NCBI GenBank assembly: GCA_025617745.1
Contig: CM046871.1
Span: 35,932,722 to 35,996,721, forward strand
Reading direction: 5' to 3'
DNA: 64,000 bases
Origin: Heliocidaris erythrogramma
Taxonomy: Eukaryota > Echinodermata > Echinoidea > Camarodonta > Echinometridae
In this document: in pieces, positions 10,690 through 23,122 of the stretch
Position numbering within the stretch: the stretch's first letter is position 1
Layout of the letters: each line of letters starts with the position of its first letter
Position numbers and translations under genes: made by a program
Notes under the pieces: model-generated
Seen by the model: the letters and a program-made list of their open reading frames with translations, nothing else
What the model was told of the DNA's origin: nothing
Database searches by the model: none

Positions 10690-10866
10690 TATGTCCGAGG
10701 ACATTTTCGGACAGAGAACAAAAAAAAAATCATGACAACAATGGTCCTCGGAAGCCGGACAATAGTCCTCGAACGTCGAACAATGAATTTATGCCTTATT
10801 CCGTCGACTGTCCGAGGACGAGTAACAATAGAGGAACAATAGTTGTCCTCGGAAGTAAAGCCATGT

Positions 10867-10910
<44 letters not shown>

Positions 10911-10920
10911 ATGGTGTTAT
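10690..10920. repeat. Dispersed 'gtccgaggac' repeat joined to (GT)n, copy 1
   Basis: About 170 bp from 'tatgtccgaggacattttc' to 'tcctcggaagtaaagc', followed by 18-20 GT repeats. A near-identical copy, also abutting (GT)n, lies at about 25070-25250. The repeat contains several 'gtccgagga'/'tcctcgga' pairs, a partly palindromic design. The class is not known to me. Confidence 0.7.
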
Positions 10921-11046
10921 TAATGGTCATCATTAGTATGGTAAGATGTTAGTATCCCATCTCCTAAGTTAGAAAGCTGTCGATTGTATTTATTCGTAAT
11001 TATTCGCCATAATCAAGATAGGCAAGCAATCAATCGGAATTAACAG

Positions 11047-11116
11047 GGGGGGGGGGGGGGGGGAGTAAATTCCAATTGTTCATGGAAAATATACACACAC
11101 ACATATATATAAGTGT
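11047..11116. repeat. G run followed by (CA)n and (TA)n
   Basis: A run of about 17 G is followed by a short spacer with 'atacacacacacatatatat'. Confidence 0.8.
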
Positions 11117-11200
11117 ACTCAATACAGCGATGGTTACTACTATAGCTAGTTGAAAGAGATAGTTACGTCATCAAAAGTTGCTCTTGATTGGTTAGTCATT

Positions 11201-11290
11201 TCATGGAGCTCCAAATAGTTCCCTCCCATAGAGATTTGTATGTATGGGTGAACTATCGCATAGAACTACTGTATTTGGAGCTCCATGACC
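11201..11290. repeat. Short inverted repeat around 'ggagctcc'
   Basis: 'catggagctccaaata' (11201) and 'tatttggagctccatg' (to 11287) are exact complements about 58 bp apart, with 'cccatagagatt' and 'gtatgggtga' inside. This may be a small MITE; no target duplication was identified. Confidence 0.55.
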
Positions 11291-12323
11291 GCACTCGCCT
11301 TCGCGTGTATGCGCAGAGCACAACTATTTCTCTCAATGCGCTATGGTTACTACCAGAAAGTGATGGGAAGAGGAGCCCGTAGCCTGAATTCACGCAATAC
11401 AGATCCATGCATGCCCAGCATATATTACAGGATGAATTATCTCCAGAACATGATAGGTTTCTAATTAGTACTGTATTTTGCGTGCTTTGTGGAGTTGCTC
11501 GGACCATGCACAGAACTGCTTCATGCCTGCCAATATATGTATAGCCATAGGCGGTAGTATTATGAGCTGCATCGGAAAGTCTGACGAAATTATGAAATTT
11601 CTTTTTGTCTTTGAATGCTTTTTCAATCAAACTGTGTTATGCATGACGTCACCATATTCCCCTTTTTTTCTTATTTGTAAGGAAGGAAAAGTATCGATTC
11701 AAAAGTACCGGTAACTTATTACTTTTCAACAGAAATTTTACTAGAAAGTACAAACATGAGGGAAATAGGAGTTACTCCAAATCCAAGGAAAATTGTTAAT
11801 ATTTTTATTCCAATCCCATATCAATGATCTTTTATAAATATATATCAAATATGTATTAGGAAAATCTTTTACAGTAGAAACAGGCATGATTTACTCTTAT
11901 TTTTGTTATAAATACACTCAGGAGTGTACGTCATATAGAGTACAATGAGAAGTTTGAGGGGGAATAATATTATTGCTGATAATAGATGGTAACGAATGCA
12001 AACCAGTCGTCAATCCAAACGCCCTCAGTGTCGCTTAGGATTTCAAAATTACGTAAAATGATCCCGCTTTTGAAGCGTCCTTGAAATTATGCGGCCTTCT
12101 TCCACTTCTAAAGGCCAGTGTCCCGACACATAGGGTTCCTTGGGGAGTTCTGTGGATTTGGCGTTGTCGTCAAATCTGCCGGACGGAACTGGTGAAGGTC
12201 ATTCATAATTTCGTTAACAGCACCAAATTAGTCGAGTGTATATGTTTCTGTTGTTGAAAATTTATTGCCTTTATCATTCTTTATCAACAATAATATCAGT
12301 GGCAGTATAACACCTGGGTATAT

Positions 12324-12415
12324 CAGATGATCTTTGAAGGTTTGCATGGTGGAATAGCTAACGTGGAGAAGGTTTACGGTTCACCAATGGTGAACCGTAA
12401 ACCTTCTCCACGTTA
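12324..12415. repeat. Perfect 27-bp hairpin within an insert flanked by 12-bp direct repeats
   Basis: Positions 12359-12385 and 12389-12415 are exact complements ('taacgtggagaaggttta...') with a 3-nt loop. The 92 bp segment is bounded on both sides by 'acctgggtatat' (12312-12323 and 12416-12427). This looks like a small insertion with a target duplication whose right half is a snap-back copy. No terminator function is proposed. Confidence 0.65.
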
Positions 12416-12714
12416 ACCTGGGTATATATTTCCCATAACTATCGCAAGTAATGAAAGTTATAAGTGTGGCGTTTTAACAATCACAATACATGTATATTTT
12501 TATGTTTATTTTTTTTGACGCATAGATGTATTCATGTATTCATCTTTATGTTTGTAACCTTTACCATGTAAATACAACGAATTTCCTTACAAAAATGGAC
12601 AATAAATGAACCTATACCTATTAAGATTATAAGGAGTCATAAAATAGAATATAACCAAGCCGAATCTGGATCTACTTTCAGTGAACACGACGTATTTCAT
12701 CAAGAGCGCACCTT

Positions 12715-12921
12715 CTATACGTACGTCGGGTGAATTTTTGTAACAGTACAAAATTCCGCCAAGGGGACCGAATCTGCCTTGGCACCGCCGCTGATCAATG
12801 CCTCTATTATTGGTGCCATGCAATCGCTACAGAGTGCCAGTATATCGCCTGATACCGCGAAGCCTGCTTCAACTTCGTCTATTGCTTTCTGATAGCCGTC
12901 CAAGATTGACCCGTCGATCCA
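12715..12921 (-). CDS. Possible saposin-like exon fragment (weak)
   Basis: An open segment on the minus strand reads LALCSDCMAPIIEALISGG and later LAEFCTV, ending in HPTYV and a stop. The pattern CxxC, about 23 mostly hydrophobic/Gly residues, then C, is reminiscent of the first half of a saposin-B domain. There is no ATG in frame and no clear splice acceptor, and the rest of a saposin domain is absent. It could be a last exon, a pseudogene fragment or chance. No neighbouring exon was found. Confidence 0.25.
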   Translation of the reverse strand, partial: WIDGSILDGYQKAIDEVEAGFAVSGDILALCSDCMAPIIEALISGGAKADSVPLAEFCTVTKIHPTYV

Positions 12922-13399
12922 TCTTTAACAACCTCAGCTTTTTAAATTTTGTTTATGGTGACTTGTACTTGGAATATATTCTAAAACAAAAGTTTTTTTC
13001 AGTATTGTATCCCGTCTTTAACAGACTCACGGTAGTATTTTTGTGACTTAGACCGGCGATGCATTTGCTCTGATATTTCCGAGCAGTGCTTGTCTTCACT
13101 TTTACGAAGGGAGCTGTTAAGATTGTGAGGACTGACGATGATAGAGACTTTAAGTATTTTTTTTCTCAATCACATCTTTAAGTAAGTGAATAGCTGGTGT
13201 TGGGTAATATCTGACGAAGTTATTCGCAGAAATTCATTCTACATTTATCTAATAAATTGAAATCATATCAGATAAAATTATTTTATTGGCTTATTCCGTT
13301 CTCTGGGGAAACCGTTGGCTGAAATATCATTGTGAAATTTAAAGACTTTGAAGATAGGCATCTTTGAGCAATAAAGTCTAGTTTTCTTGAGTAAAAAAG
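12922..13399 (+). promoter_or_regulatory. 5' flank and probable 5' UTR of the GPCR
   Basis: Non-coding, AT-rich sequence upstream of the GPCR start. No gene recognised and no convincing core promoter identified; AT-rich 'ataaaattattttatt' near 13275 is the nearest TATA-like stretch. The transcription start is unknown. Confidence 0.35.
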
Positions 13400-13818
13400 A
13401 TGGTCGAAACATCGCCATCATCGATAACGGACATAAACCTGAATGATGCAAACTTTACAGTTTACGATGTCGAAATAACATCGATTATCGATTCCTTACC
13501 AACACAACTTGATGTCGTCGACGATACGATGAGAAACCCGTACGCTGACCAATACGTCTTTAACACGATTTTGTTGTCGGTAACGATCACGATGACGGCT
13601 TTTGGATGCGTCGGGAATGCACTTGTGATCGGTGCCGTGCTCACTCATCGGAAACTGAGAAACCTCGGCAACGCATTCGTCGTCAATTTAGCCGTGGCCG
13701 ATCTCGCTGTCTCGGCGTTCATCAATTCCTTCGGTATCGCCGGCGTGGTGACGACTGGAGCTTTCTTCTTCGACAAAGATGTCTTGTGTCAAATCATCGG
13801 CGTCATTTGTATCATGAG
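13400..13818 (+). CDS. Melatonin-receptor-like class A GPCR, exon 1
   Basis: Encodes residues 1-139 of a 379-residue seven-transmembrane receptor (CDS continues at 43273-43633 and 44493-44852). The ATG sits in a fair Kozak context (A at -3, G at +4). The N-terminus is extracellular with an N-glycosylation site (NFT at 18-20). TM1 carries GN (N73), TM2 has LAVADL (D101), and C130 at the top of TM3 should form the conserved disulphide with extracellular loop 2. The exon ends ...CIM plus two bases at ATGAG|gtgaga, a good donor. The receptor should act at the plasma membrane through G proteins. Ligand unknown; melatonin receptors are the closest family I can name, with Tre1/moody/GPR84-type orphans as alternatives. 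Confidence 0.85.
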
Positions 13819-15485
13819 GTGAGAGAATTTAATTATATTTTGTAGGAATCAGAATTTATATTTCCAACTAGAAGTAGACTGTCTATTAATTCAAATCGTT
13901 AGAAGCTAGGAGCGCTGTGTCTATTAAAATACATCATTATCAATATTCCTGTAGTCATAAATATATTTGAATTCTTCACATTGAACTGTCCTGCTCATAA
14001 AAAATTATTTCTTATTTATATACTCTTTATCTATGGAAATCGAAAGTGGAATGAATACTTACCTCCCATCATAAAAAATCACAAATTCAGTTAATTTCTT
14101 GTACACCTTATCACCAAAGCTTGTTTTAAATTTTATTTCTATTGAAAAAATTAATCAGTCTAATGAAACAAAACCACACCCCCCCCCCCCCCAAAAAAAA
14201 AAAAATGATAACGAAGGAAAGAAATGAACATCATGAAAACCATTAAACATTTATGAATTCAATTACCGCAATTTTCGTAATCGAAAGCCCCGTGAACTTT
14301 AATGCCCTTAATTTCAATTTGAAAGCCAGGTACTCAGGTTGATTGTGAGTCATATTATATTCATGATACGTGTCAAGCTTGTAGACCTATATCTTCTAAG
14401 GACAAAATGCCATAACAACAAGATATAGAGATGTGAAAAGATGAAGTGATGAATTAGAAATTACCTTAAAGGTAGAGCTCAGCCTTATTATCCTGATTAT
14501 TCCTATTCATTCTAATATTAGTGTACATAATCAGAATTTAAAAAAAAAATATCCTCTAAAAGTTTGGCAGAAACTCCCGCAACTTCGTGAAACCACATTT
14601 TTTATACGGATTATTTAGTATATCCGTCACTGATAAATTTCTCATATTATTCTAGAATCACTGAATTTTGAATATATCATTGATGAAAATGCTTTTTACA
14701 ATTTACATTTAGGGGTCTGTTTCGGTTGTTTAATCTCAAAATACAGGGGAAACTAGTTAATTAAAAAAAAAAAAGAATAAAAAAAAGAACAGTGTATTCA
14801 AAGGGTGACAAACTTTTCGAAGAAGAAAACTAATATTAGATTTGGTCTCAAACCACTGAGAGTTCCAAGATTCCAAGAAAATAAAATATATATATATATA
14901 TATATATTTTAACACATTGTCTTGTCTTCAATCAATGTATGACAAGGTACAACAGTAATCGCGCAACCTAATATTCAAACAAAAATTACAGAAGCACGAA
15001 TATGAGTTTAATCAGTTAGTTTACAGGCAGAGTTTTTAATTACAGTAATTTAATTAATTCTATTGGGAAAATTCGTTAGTCAAGGTGCGACAAGGTATAA
15101 CATCGAAAATGCGGTATTATCTTTGCACAAAAGCCGACTCCATCAAAGTACAATAGAAGATGAATTGTATACCTCCTATTCAGATACTTAATTCCTTTAC
15201 CAAGGCACGATAAAGAATGAGTTGTATACCTTAATCAATTTCTTAATCAAAGGACAATAGAAGGTGATGTGAATAGCTAATATTTAGAACATACATTAAT
15301 GTTAACAACAGACGGTGAGTTACAGGTGAATCTAATCTTCACAGTTCAACATGCATGGCTGACGAGCAAGGTGATTATTTTTCATAATTGGAAACACGTA
15401 CAAGGATACTGACTCTGTCACCACCATGATCATAGTCAAATTCGAGGTCTTATGCTTTGTTCTAAAATAAATTAAGAGGCCCACA

Positions 15486-15722
15486 CACTATGAACACAGT
15501 GACAAAGAGAGCGGACAATTTATGCAGCTCCTCATTGTACCCTCCACAATAGCTCTAGTAGACAAAAAGGACATCCCTGCACTGCTATTATGTTACACCT
15601 GTTCTACATATTTTTACAGGATAGCAATGAATGGATGTTCTTTTGTTAACCAGTGCAATTGTGAAGGGTACAATGAGGAGCAGCATAAATTGTCCGCTTC
15701 TTTGTTCGTCATGTTCATAGTG
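15486..15722. mobile_element. Palindromic MITE (CACTATGAACA family), copy 2
   Basis: Ends 'cactatgaacacagtgac' and '...gttcatagtg' with a 3-bp ACA duplication on both sides. Arms contain 'cctcattgtaccctccaca' and its complement, as in the copy at 8750-9008. Length 237 bp, non-coding. Confidence 0.8.
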
Positions 15723-15842
15723 ACATATCCGTAAAAACTTTCCACGAGCGATTGCCTGATATTGACTTTGAGCCAATCGGGTTTGGGTAAGTATTTCCCT
15801 AATTTAATAAAGATTTTTCTTGTTGTTGCAACTCCCGAATGA

Positions 15843-15975
15843 TTCTAAAGCGTGGGTCACAATTTTGTCCAATAACGATAATGATAACGAGATTTTTCAT
15901 GAAAGATACACCCTAGGCATAGAGCATGATCACACGTACACACCATAATTTATAGTAGGGTGTACGTACCTTTGA
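15843..15975. mobile_element. Diverged copy of the 'gtccgataacgataacga' MITE
   Basis: 'gtcacaattttgtccaataa' then 'cgataatgataacgag', 'tttttcatgaaagatacacc' and, further on, 'tagggtgtacgtacctt' match the element at 38994-39168. The right end is incomplete. Confidence 0.55.
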
Positions 15976-16197
15976 TTTTTTAAAATAAGTTTTCATTCGT
16001 TTCTTTTATAAATAAAATTGTACATTAAAAATTAGTCTAGTGGATCGACTGTCGGTCTCGTGGGTTGTAGCCCCATCAAACTTCTCCTTCAGCTTCACCT
16101 ATAAATATAGCATTGTAACGTATATGTAATACTTCTTCAGTTGCAGTACAGTCCACCGTCACGCGTATTGTCGTACTGTCTTCTTCTTCAGTAATGG

Positions 16198-16910
16198 AAG
16201 GGGGAGGAGACAGAAGGATGTGGAGATGAATATAGACATAGAAAGACAGAAAAGAGAATTGGAGAGAGGGGGAGAGATGTATATATAGATAAAGTTTAAA
16301 AAAGACAGAAAAGTGATTTGGAGGGAGAAATGTATAGATGAATATAGAAATAGAAAGACAGAAAATATAAATGGTGAGAGAGAGATACAAAGATGTATAG
16401 CTAGATAAAGAAATAGAAAAAACAGAAAAGAGCATTGGACAGAGAGAGAGAAAGAAAGTGAGAGAGAGAGAGATGTATATGCAGGCTTGTTATTGTTTTT
16501 ATTTTATACTTTATTGTAATAATTAAAGAACAAACCTATTATAATTATATATTTGTGTTTTTTGTATATAAGCTTATTTGTGTAATGTTACTTTGATATA
16601 ATTGGGGGACCCATATTCTACAAGTATTTACTTTTTAATGGGTCCCTCCATTTCCATAGAGAATATTATTACCTTTTGTATTTTGTTATTCAAATTTTCG
16701 TTTATACGCAGTTTAAGTATATTTTAAATTATGTTATTCAAATGTTTTGTTCCATTTTTTGTTATTCATGAAATGTTGTGATTTCTATGGAAGTGGAAAA
16801 TAAATTTGAAGTGAAAATTGAATTGAATAAATATAGAAATAGAAATGCAGAGAGAAATGGAGAGAAATGGAGAGAAAGGGGGAAAGAGAGAAAGCAAAAG
16901 TTGGTTTGGT
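16198..16910. repeat. GA-rich minisatellite split by a LINE 3' end
   Basis: Imperfect ~80 bp purine-rich units ('gaaatagaaagacagaaaa') fill 16198-16481 and resume at about 16827-16905. The 119-codon minus-strand frame here is low-complexity and not a gene. Confidence 0.7.
16482..16826 (+). mobile_element. 3' UTR of a CR1-group LINE
   Basis: A non-coding insert within the purine minisatellite. It carries the hairpin 'gggacccat' ... 'atgggtccc' (16606-16646) and ends with 'aaaataaatttgaagtg' plus 'aattgaattgaat', the same tail type as the LINE ending near 21990. The loop 'tacaag...ctttttaa' also occurs in the LINE hairpin near 61.2 kb. It is severely 5'-truncated. Confidence 0.65.
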
Positions 16911-19900
16911 TTAATGAAAAATATTCAAGATTGTAGCTAGAAGGTGATACATTTGAATTTACAAAAAAATACAAACATAAACAAACAAGAGAAAATACAA
17001 TTCATTAATGCCTAGTATTTACAGTAAAAAAAAATATTGTGCCGACATTATTACTGCTGGCAATATTGTTATATAGTAAAATTCCAAGGACAGAAAACAA
17101 AGTACTTTAAATTAAAAAGAGATAACACAAAGTCATATAGGTTACCATACATGTTTTATTACATCAACAAAAGCTGGAGGTCAATATTATTCACCTAATC
17201 TCTCTCTCTCCTTCGTTTCCGTCTTTGTTAACAGCGCATCTATTACTGAAGCACGATATACATGTTATTTAAAGCAAAACATACTCGAAGGTTGTAAAAA
17301 AAAATTGTTCTTTGGTCATGCCTCATCAAGTAATGATGAATTATCAAAGAAGGTTCACCGAGATGCCGATAGCCATTAAGTTGATTAAAATATCAATACA
17401 AAAGATAGAAATAACAACAAACAAAGAAGGGCATATTGAATCTGAGACATGAGGATGCGCGTTTCGTATAGTTTGTATCTAAGCTATGCTTTGTTGGCGC
17501 CTTTGATTCGTTGAACTGAGCCTTTGGGCTCTGAAAAGACTACCCTGTTTTTAAATAAAACGTAATAAATAAAAATAAAAATATAATAAATAATAAACTG
17601 AAACGAAATTTCCAGATAAACAGCCTTGTCATCAGAACTATATACGTTAAACCATCTCCGGTTGCTAATGTGTACAGCTTTGGTAAGCCCTCAAACACTT
17701 TTTGTCAGATTTCTTGGATTTTTATTGATAAAGATACTAGCAATACTAAGTTGCTGTGAAGATTTCAACTCATGAAGTGGAATATTAAACAAATGAGAGG
17801 CAAAAAAATATTCAGATACCCGGTCAGGGATGTAAAAAACATAGGTAGCGTGCACTATACATATATACACGCGTGAAAAATCTGTGAGGATTCTGTACAT
17901 CTACACACAGTGACACACATGCAGCTTTCTCAAAGCGAAGCCCCGGGATTGTTGGCGAGCGTTCGTTACAGATATTTACACAAAACTGCACAGGAAATCA
18001 TTGATAGAATACCAAAGGGTCTCGTACAAACGTCTTTTGATATAGGGAGAACAACATGAGAGTATTGTTAATACCTTTTTTCTATGCAATCTTCTTTTCC
18101 CTACGTACTTGAGCTTTAATAATTGTTATTTTTCATAATTATGGGAGTGTGTCTTCTAGTCATGGAAAACATACCACACACTCATTTCAGGGAGGGAGGG
18201 GGGGGGGGTGAAATACAAAATATGCAGTGTTCGATAAATCGGGTCATTAGTAAATTTACATCAAATGGCTATTTTTTATTAATTGGAGAGTATTATGTGG
18301 TGAAAGTTGTGCCGATAAACCATGAAAAGCCATGATATGCTTTAACTCTTTCGAGACAATTGACCACATTTTTTGTGGTTTGGCTCATTAACTTTTGATT
18401 CAGAGGTCTAAAAATATACAAGATGCATGAGTAGAAAGAGCAAAAATTTCTGCACACAATGTGTCCATTTTTGTTGCATGACTATATTGCGTTTAACGCC
18501 AGGAATTTTTAAAAGGAAAATATGCTTTTCATATCCTTAAATTGGCAACACAGTGAGAGGTTCAAAATTTTTTTTTTTTAATTTTAAATGGCAATTTTTT
18601 TCAACTTTTTGACAAAAGTTCCCCACCATGTACATTGTCTTCAAATACATTACATCTTATGAGAATAGTATTGCAGACTATTTCGTTTTGTAGTTAAAAG
18701 GGAATATTGTTTTAACGTTTTATGTTGTGCACTTGTATTTTATGTTATAGGCAGAATTCTAGAAATTGTAATAATTGCTTTCTTTGTAAGAGAAGCTCTA
18801 GAGAATATGAGTTTACACCCCTGATGAATTTTATGAGTCTACTAAACATCTTGATACTCGTTCTCCAGTGACTTTATTTCATTTTAACTGCCGTTCGTTT
18901 AAAGCGTAATTTTGATAATTTTGTTCATTGTGTTCAAACATTTTCTAGACCTTTGTCGATAATTGGGGTCACAGAAACATGGCTTAAGAGTGATGATGAT
19001 ACCTATTTTTCTCTTCCTCAGTATTCCTTCCTATAAGTAATCCTCGACAAGGAAAAAGAGGGGGAGGCGTAGGAGTATTTATTCATGACAAAATTAGATT
19101 TAAAAAAAGACCAGACTTAGATGTGTTTACTGATGCTGTTGAGACTATATCCATTGAAGTATATAATAAAGTAAAGAATTATATAGTTCTTGTTATGTAT
19201 AGACCACCACACCAAGGAGTACAATCGTTTATTAATGATATACAAGCACCGCTGAATGTTATCATGAATGAGAGAAAGTAGAGTATCATTATGGGCGATT
19301 TCAATGTTGATCTGTTGAAACTTGATGTTATCTCATTATGTTAATGAATTCATTGATAATTTTATTTCACTTTCTTACCACAAATATTCAATCCCACCCG
19401 AATTACCTCACATTCTGCGACTATCTTGGATAATTTTTTCTGTAATAATCCAGAAAAAGTTGAACTGAGTGGAATAATTATAACAGATGTCAGTGATCAT
19501 CTTACCCCTTTTGTCATAATTTCATCTCAACTTGATACAAACGATTCCCAAATATTTTATTCTAAACGAGACTTCAGTGATGTTCACATCAATACATTTT
19601 GTTCAAAATTGCAGTCTGTGAAGTGGGACTTTTTAGATCGTATTGATGATGTAAATCAGAAGTATGAAAGTTTATTGAAATATATGTTAAATTATATAAC
19701 GAATGTTTCCAAGAGATAAAGATGAAAATTAAAAAAAAACATGCAAATGTCAAACCTTGGATTACAATAGCAATTAATAAAATAAGCAAACATAAATATA
19801 TATTATATAAAAAATATCTTAGAAATCCTACAACCTATCGCAAAATCAAAATAATTTGATACGTGATACAAAACGTAAGTATTATGATAATAAGTTTAAT

Positions 19901-20086
19901 GATGTCATGAACAATGCGAAGAAAACATGGAATATTATAAATGTTTTTTTTTTAAATAAAAGCAAAAGTAAGAATGATATTGATGAAATTGAATATGAAG
20001 GTAAATCCATAAAGGATAAATCTCATATTGTAAATTTATTCAACGATTATTTTAGCAGAGTTGGACAGAAAATCCACGATAAGTTG

Positions 20087-20186
20087 CACGGGCGTAGACA
20101 CGCATAATTATCCATTGTTAGTGGGGGATGATCTATTCATCATCCCCCCACTAAAAATACAAAGCGTGTTCGTATCTACGCCACTG
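20087..20186. mobile_element. 100 bp mini-hAT element
   Basis: Ends CACGGGCGTAGACACG and, inverted, CAGTGGCGTAGATACG. It is flanked on both sides by an exact 8-bp ATAAGTTG, as expected for hAT. The centre is a palindrome around 'gatgatctattcatcatc'. It interrupts the LINE reading ...HDKL / KLDSAG. Confidence 0.85.
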
Positions 20187-20624
20187 ATAAGTTGGATAGT
20201 GCAGGATCTACATCATTTAGTAGTTATTTACAGGGTTCTGTTTGTGAGTCTTTATTAGCCCTATTTTTTAGCCCTATTACAGAATCTACTATTATCAATA
20301 TTGTATCATGTTTTGATGCAAGTAAGTCTCCTGGTTATGATGGAATGAGTGCTAAAATTGTTAAATCTTCTATTCATGCAATTGTATCTCCTTTGTGAAA
20401 TATATTTAATTCTTCTTTTGAAAAGGGCATATTTCCTAACGCATTAAAAGTAGCTAAAGTTATTCCAATATATAAGAATGGCAATAAAAGTATGCTGAAT
20501 AGTTATAGACCAATATCTCTTTTATCCATATTTAGTAAAATATTAGAAAAAATTGTTTACGATAAATTATTTTTTTGTTAACAAACACAATATATTACAC
20601 AAGAAACAATTTGGCTTTAGAAAA

Positions 20625-20755
20625 GGAAAATAATAATAATAATAAATCATTTATAGAGCGCAGAAACTATATTTATACGTTCTACTGCGCTGCAAGAGCT
20701 CCTAGATGCTATTCTAATGGAATGACCATAAATGATGATATTAAGTCAATGTTTA
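20625..20755 (-). mobile_element. Very short L2-like LINE 3' end
   Basis: (AAT)n followed by 'atttatagagcgcagaaac' and 'ctgcgctgcaagagctcc'. This matches the 3' end of the LINE at 4319-6574 and interrupts the reverse transcriptase between FGFRKGK and TYSSTHALIEL. It shows what the LINE tail at 4.3-5.4 kb looked like before the TA-flanked element entered it. Confidence 0.65.
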
Positions 20756-22291
20756 AACAAACAGAAACGTACAGTAGTACTCATGCATTAATCGAGTTAA
20801 CAGATACAATTGCCAAATCTTTTGAAAAGAAACACATAGTAAAATATATTTGTGCAGTAGGAAGCAATATTGTAACTGTTGACAATTAGTTGCATTAAAT
20901 GATTTACTGAATTTAGAAATGCAAAAAAAATATGGTTTACTGCCAATAAACTCTCCATTAATCGTGATAAAACATGTTATATGATCTTTAAGAGTAGGAA
21001 TTGTTGAATACAAGACAGTGAAATAAACATAGAACTTAATAATGTAAAAATAAAGAGAGAAAGCAGTACTAAATTTCTTGGCATAATCATATACGAAACC
21101 CTGAACTGGATGGAACATGTAAATTATATTGCTCTAAAAATATCAAAATCCATTGGAGTGTTAAATATTTTAAAACACATTTTACCTCTGAAGATTTTAA
21201 CTAATTAACAACTGTTTGATTCTATCACATCTTACGTATGCTAATATTGTATGGGCAGTTGTTCATCTTATTCCTTAAAAAAAATTGTTTTTATTACAAA
21301 AACGTGCAATACGAGCAATTTCCAAATCAAACTATTTAGCACATACCCAACATTTGTTTTAAAAGCTAAAATATTGAATATTCATGATATAAACAAATTA
21401 CAACTAGCATCTTTTATGTTTTCTTATTCTAAACAATTATTACCCAATAGCTTTGATGAATATTTTGAATATAATAGCAACATCAATAAGTATAACGCAA
21501 GAAATGCCAATAAAATGTATGTACCTTTCTATCATTTTTAATTTTTCAAGAACCACAGTCAGTTTTAAAGGCCCACAGTCTGTCTTGGAATCTCTTGCCT
21601 AATGAATTCAAAGAAAGCTCAACTGTTTCGTGCATTCAGGAAAAAAATATAAATCTTATCTTCTTAATTTTGAGTAATTTAATTTCAATCTAACTGCCTT
21701 TTATGTAATTAATGTGATTAGTTATCTTGTGTTTGTATATGTGATTATGTTATGTTAGTTTTATCTGTTTGTTTTTTATGTATTTTCTTTTGAAGTGTGG
21801 TAAATTAGGGGATTAACCTTGACAGGCCAATGGCCTTTGTTAATCCCTCACATCATCCACACTTTATCTTTCTTTTATATTGTCATGTACATAAATGTTA
21901 TTTTTAAGTTGTATATTGTCAATTTATATTGATTGTTGAATATTTTCTAATGTGTTTTTACAGAGATGTGAAATAAAATTGAATTGAATTGAATTGAATT
22001 GTATGATCTAGACTAAAGAAAAATATTATTGTTGCCAATTTGAAGAACAAAAAGTGATCAATTTAGCCCTTATATAATTCCTTTGATGAAAGGGTTAAGG
22101 ATTCATTATGTCATCAGAGTAGTGGTGACAAATTAATTAGGTGTAGCAAGGTGAAAGATATCATCACATGGAAAGTGGTCGAACACTTCATTAATCTTTT
22201 CAAACGTCGCTAATTAAAGCTCCTAATTAAAATTCGTAAACCCGAGATAATCCAGCATGCAATAGCATTTCAGAGGAGGGCGATCGTACGT

Positions 22292-23122
22292 TAGTCGACT
22301 TGAAATTTTATTAACCTAGAAAAGTTCTTTCCGTTGAAGATTTTAGTGGATTTGTGATCCCATGTTGTCTCAAAAAAATCTCAGCTTTGTTGCTGAAAAA
22401 AGCAACTATGGGCATTTTACATAATTTTACATAATTTTACATAATTTTACATAATTTTACATAATCGGGATAAATCCCGATGGCCATAGGCATATCAAAC
22501 AGAGCAAGACAACTTACGAACAATGTGTGCGTTGCGTCCAACGCTAACAGTGTTGTTAATCATGTGCAACGAAACATGTGATGCAATACGATTCCATTTG
22601 TTGTAGCACAGGTTATATTGCGTAAGATGAACAACACGTTGAATATGAATATGCGAATTGCCCAAAGTTGCTTTTTCGGCAACAAAGCTGAAAGAGACCA
22701 AACAGTTCGTAGTTAGCACATGTCCCAAATGACCCCAAATATCCACAGATATTTTAAACATGGAGGGTCCCCTTTTTGTGCAGTTTAGAAAAATCACCCT
22801 GGGAGTCATAGAGATGCCTCATGAATAACTTTGGTTTCCTTCTTTAAAAATAATACTTCCACCAAGATATCATTGAATGCACCATTGAGGCATAAATGAA
22901 TAATTATTACATGACATTCATGCGCGCATATGAAGTATTCGTGTCAGTGTGTGTTAGAATTTGTCACAGATGACCTTTATCTGCTCATGCTCAGATTGCA
23001 TCTGCGAACTGGCTTATGGTTCGGAGACCATGCACATGGGATCACAAATCGGCAAAACAAACTTCAACGAAAAGATTTGTTTTAGGTTCACTTTTGGCTA
23101 ATGGACTGGCAAATATGGACTA
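22292..23122. mobile_element. TAGTC-ended inverted-repeat element, copy 2
   Basis: Begins TAGTCGACTTGA and ends ...ATGGACTA, with the 3-bp repeat CGT on both sides. Inverted blocks include 'ggatttgtgatcccatg' (near 22350) against 'catgggatcacaaatc' (near 23035). It shares sequence with the outer element at 2337-9538 ('gcaagacaacttacg', 'aacagtgttgttaat'). It contains an AAGCC-type MITE and five tandem copies of 'ataattttac' near 22420-22460. No coding region. Confidence 0.65.
22699..23015 (+). mobile_element. AAGCC-ended MITE, copy 2 (diverged)
   Basis: Collinear with the copy at 31137-31464 (opposite orientation): 'ccaaatatccacagatattt' near 22735, 'gaatgcaccatt' near 22875 and 'tctgctcatgctcagattgc' near 22980. 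The left tip is degraded (aaacagttcg) and the right tip is intact (ctggctt). Confidence 0.65.

Larger units (their letters stand above)
18730..21990 (+). mobile_element. Degraded CR1-group LINE (endonuclease and RT)
   Basis: Many frames together show an APE endonuclease (TETWLKSDDD near 18980, RGGGVGVFIH near 19060, VMYRPPHQG near 19200, MGDFNVDLLK near 19300, SDHLTPF near 19500). Reverse transcriptase blocks follow (SPGYDGMSAKI near 20330, SYRPISLLSI near 20500, FGFRKGK near 20615, KFLGIII near 21075). A 3' UTR hairpin (21808-21847) and a (GAATT)n tail end it near 21990. Many stops and frameshifts make it inactive. Two later insertions interrupt it: a 100 bp mini-hAT (20087-20186) and an L2 tail (about 20625-20755). 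The 5' boundary is uncertain. Confidence 0.8.
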
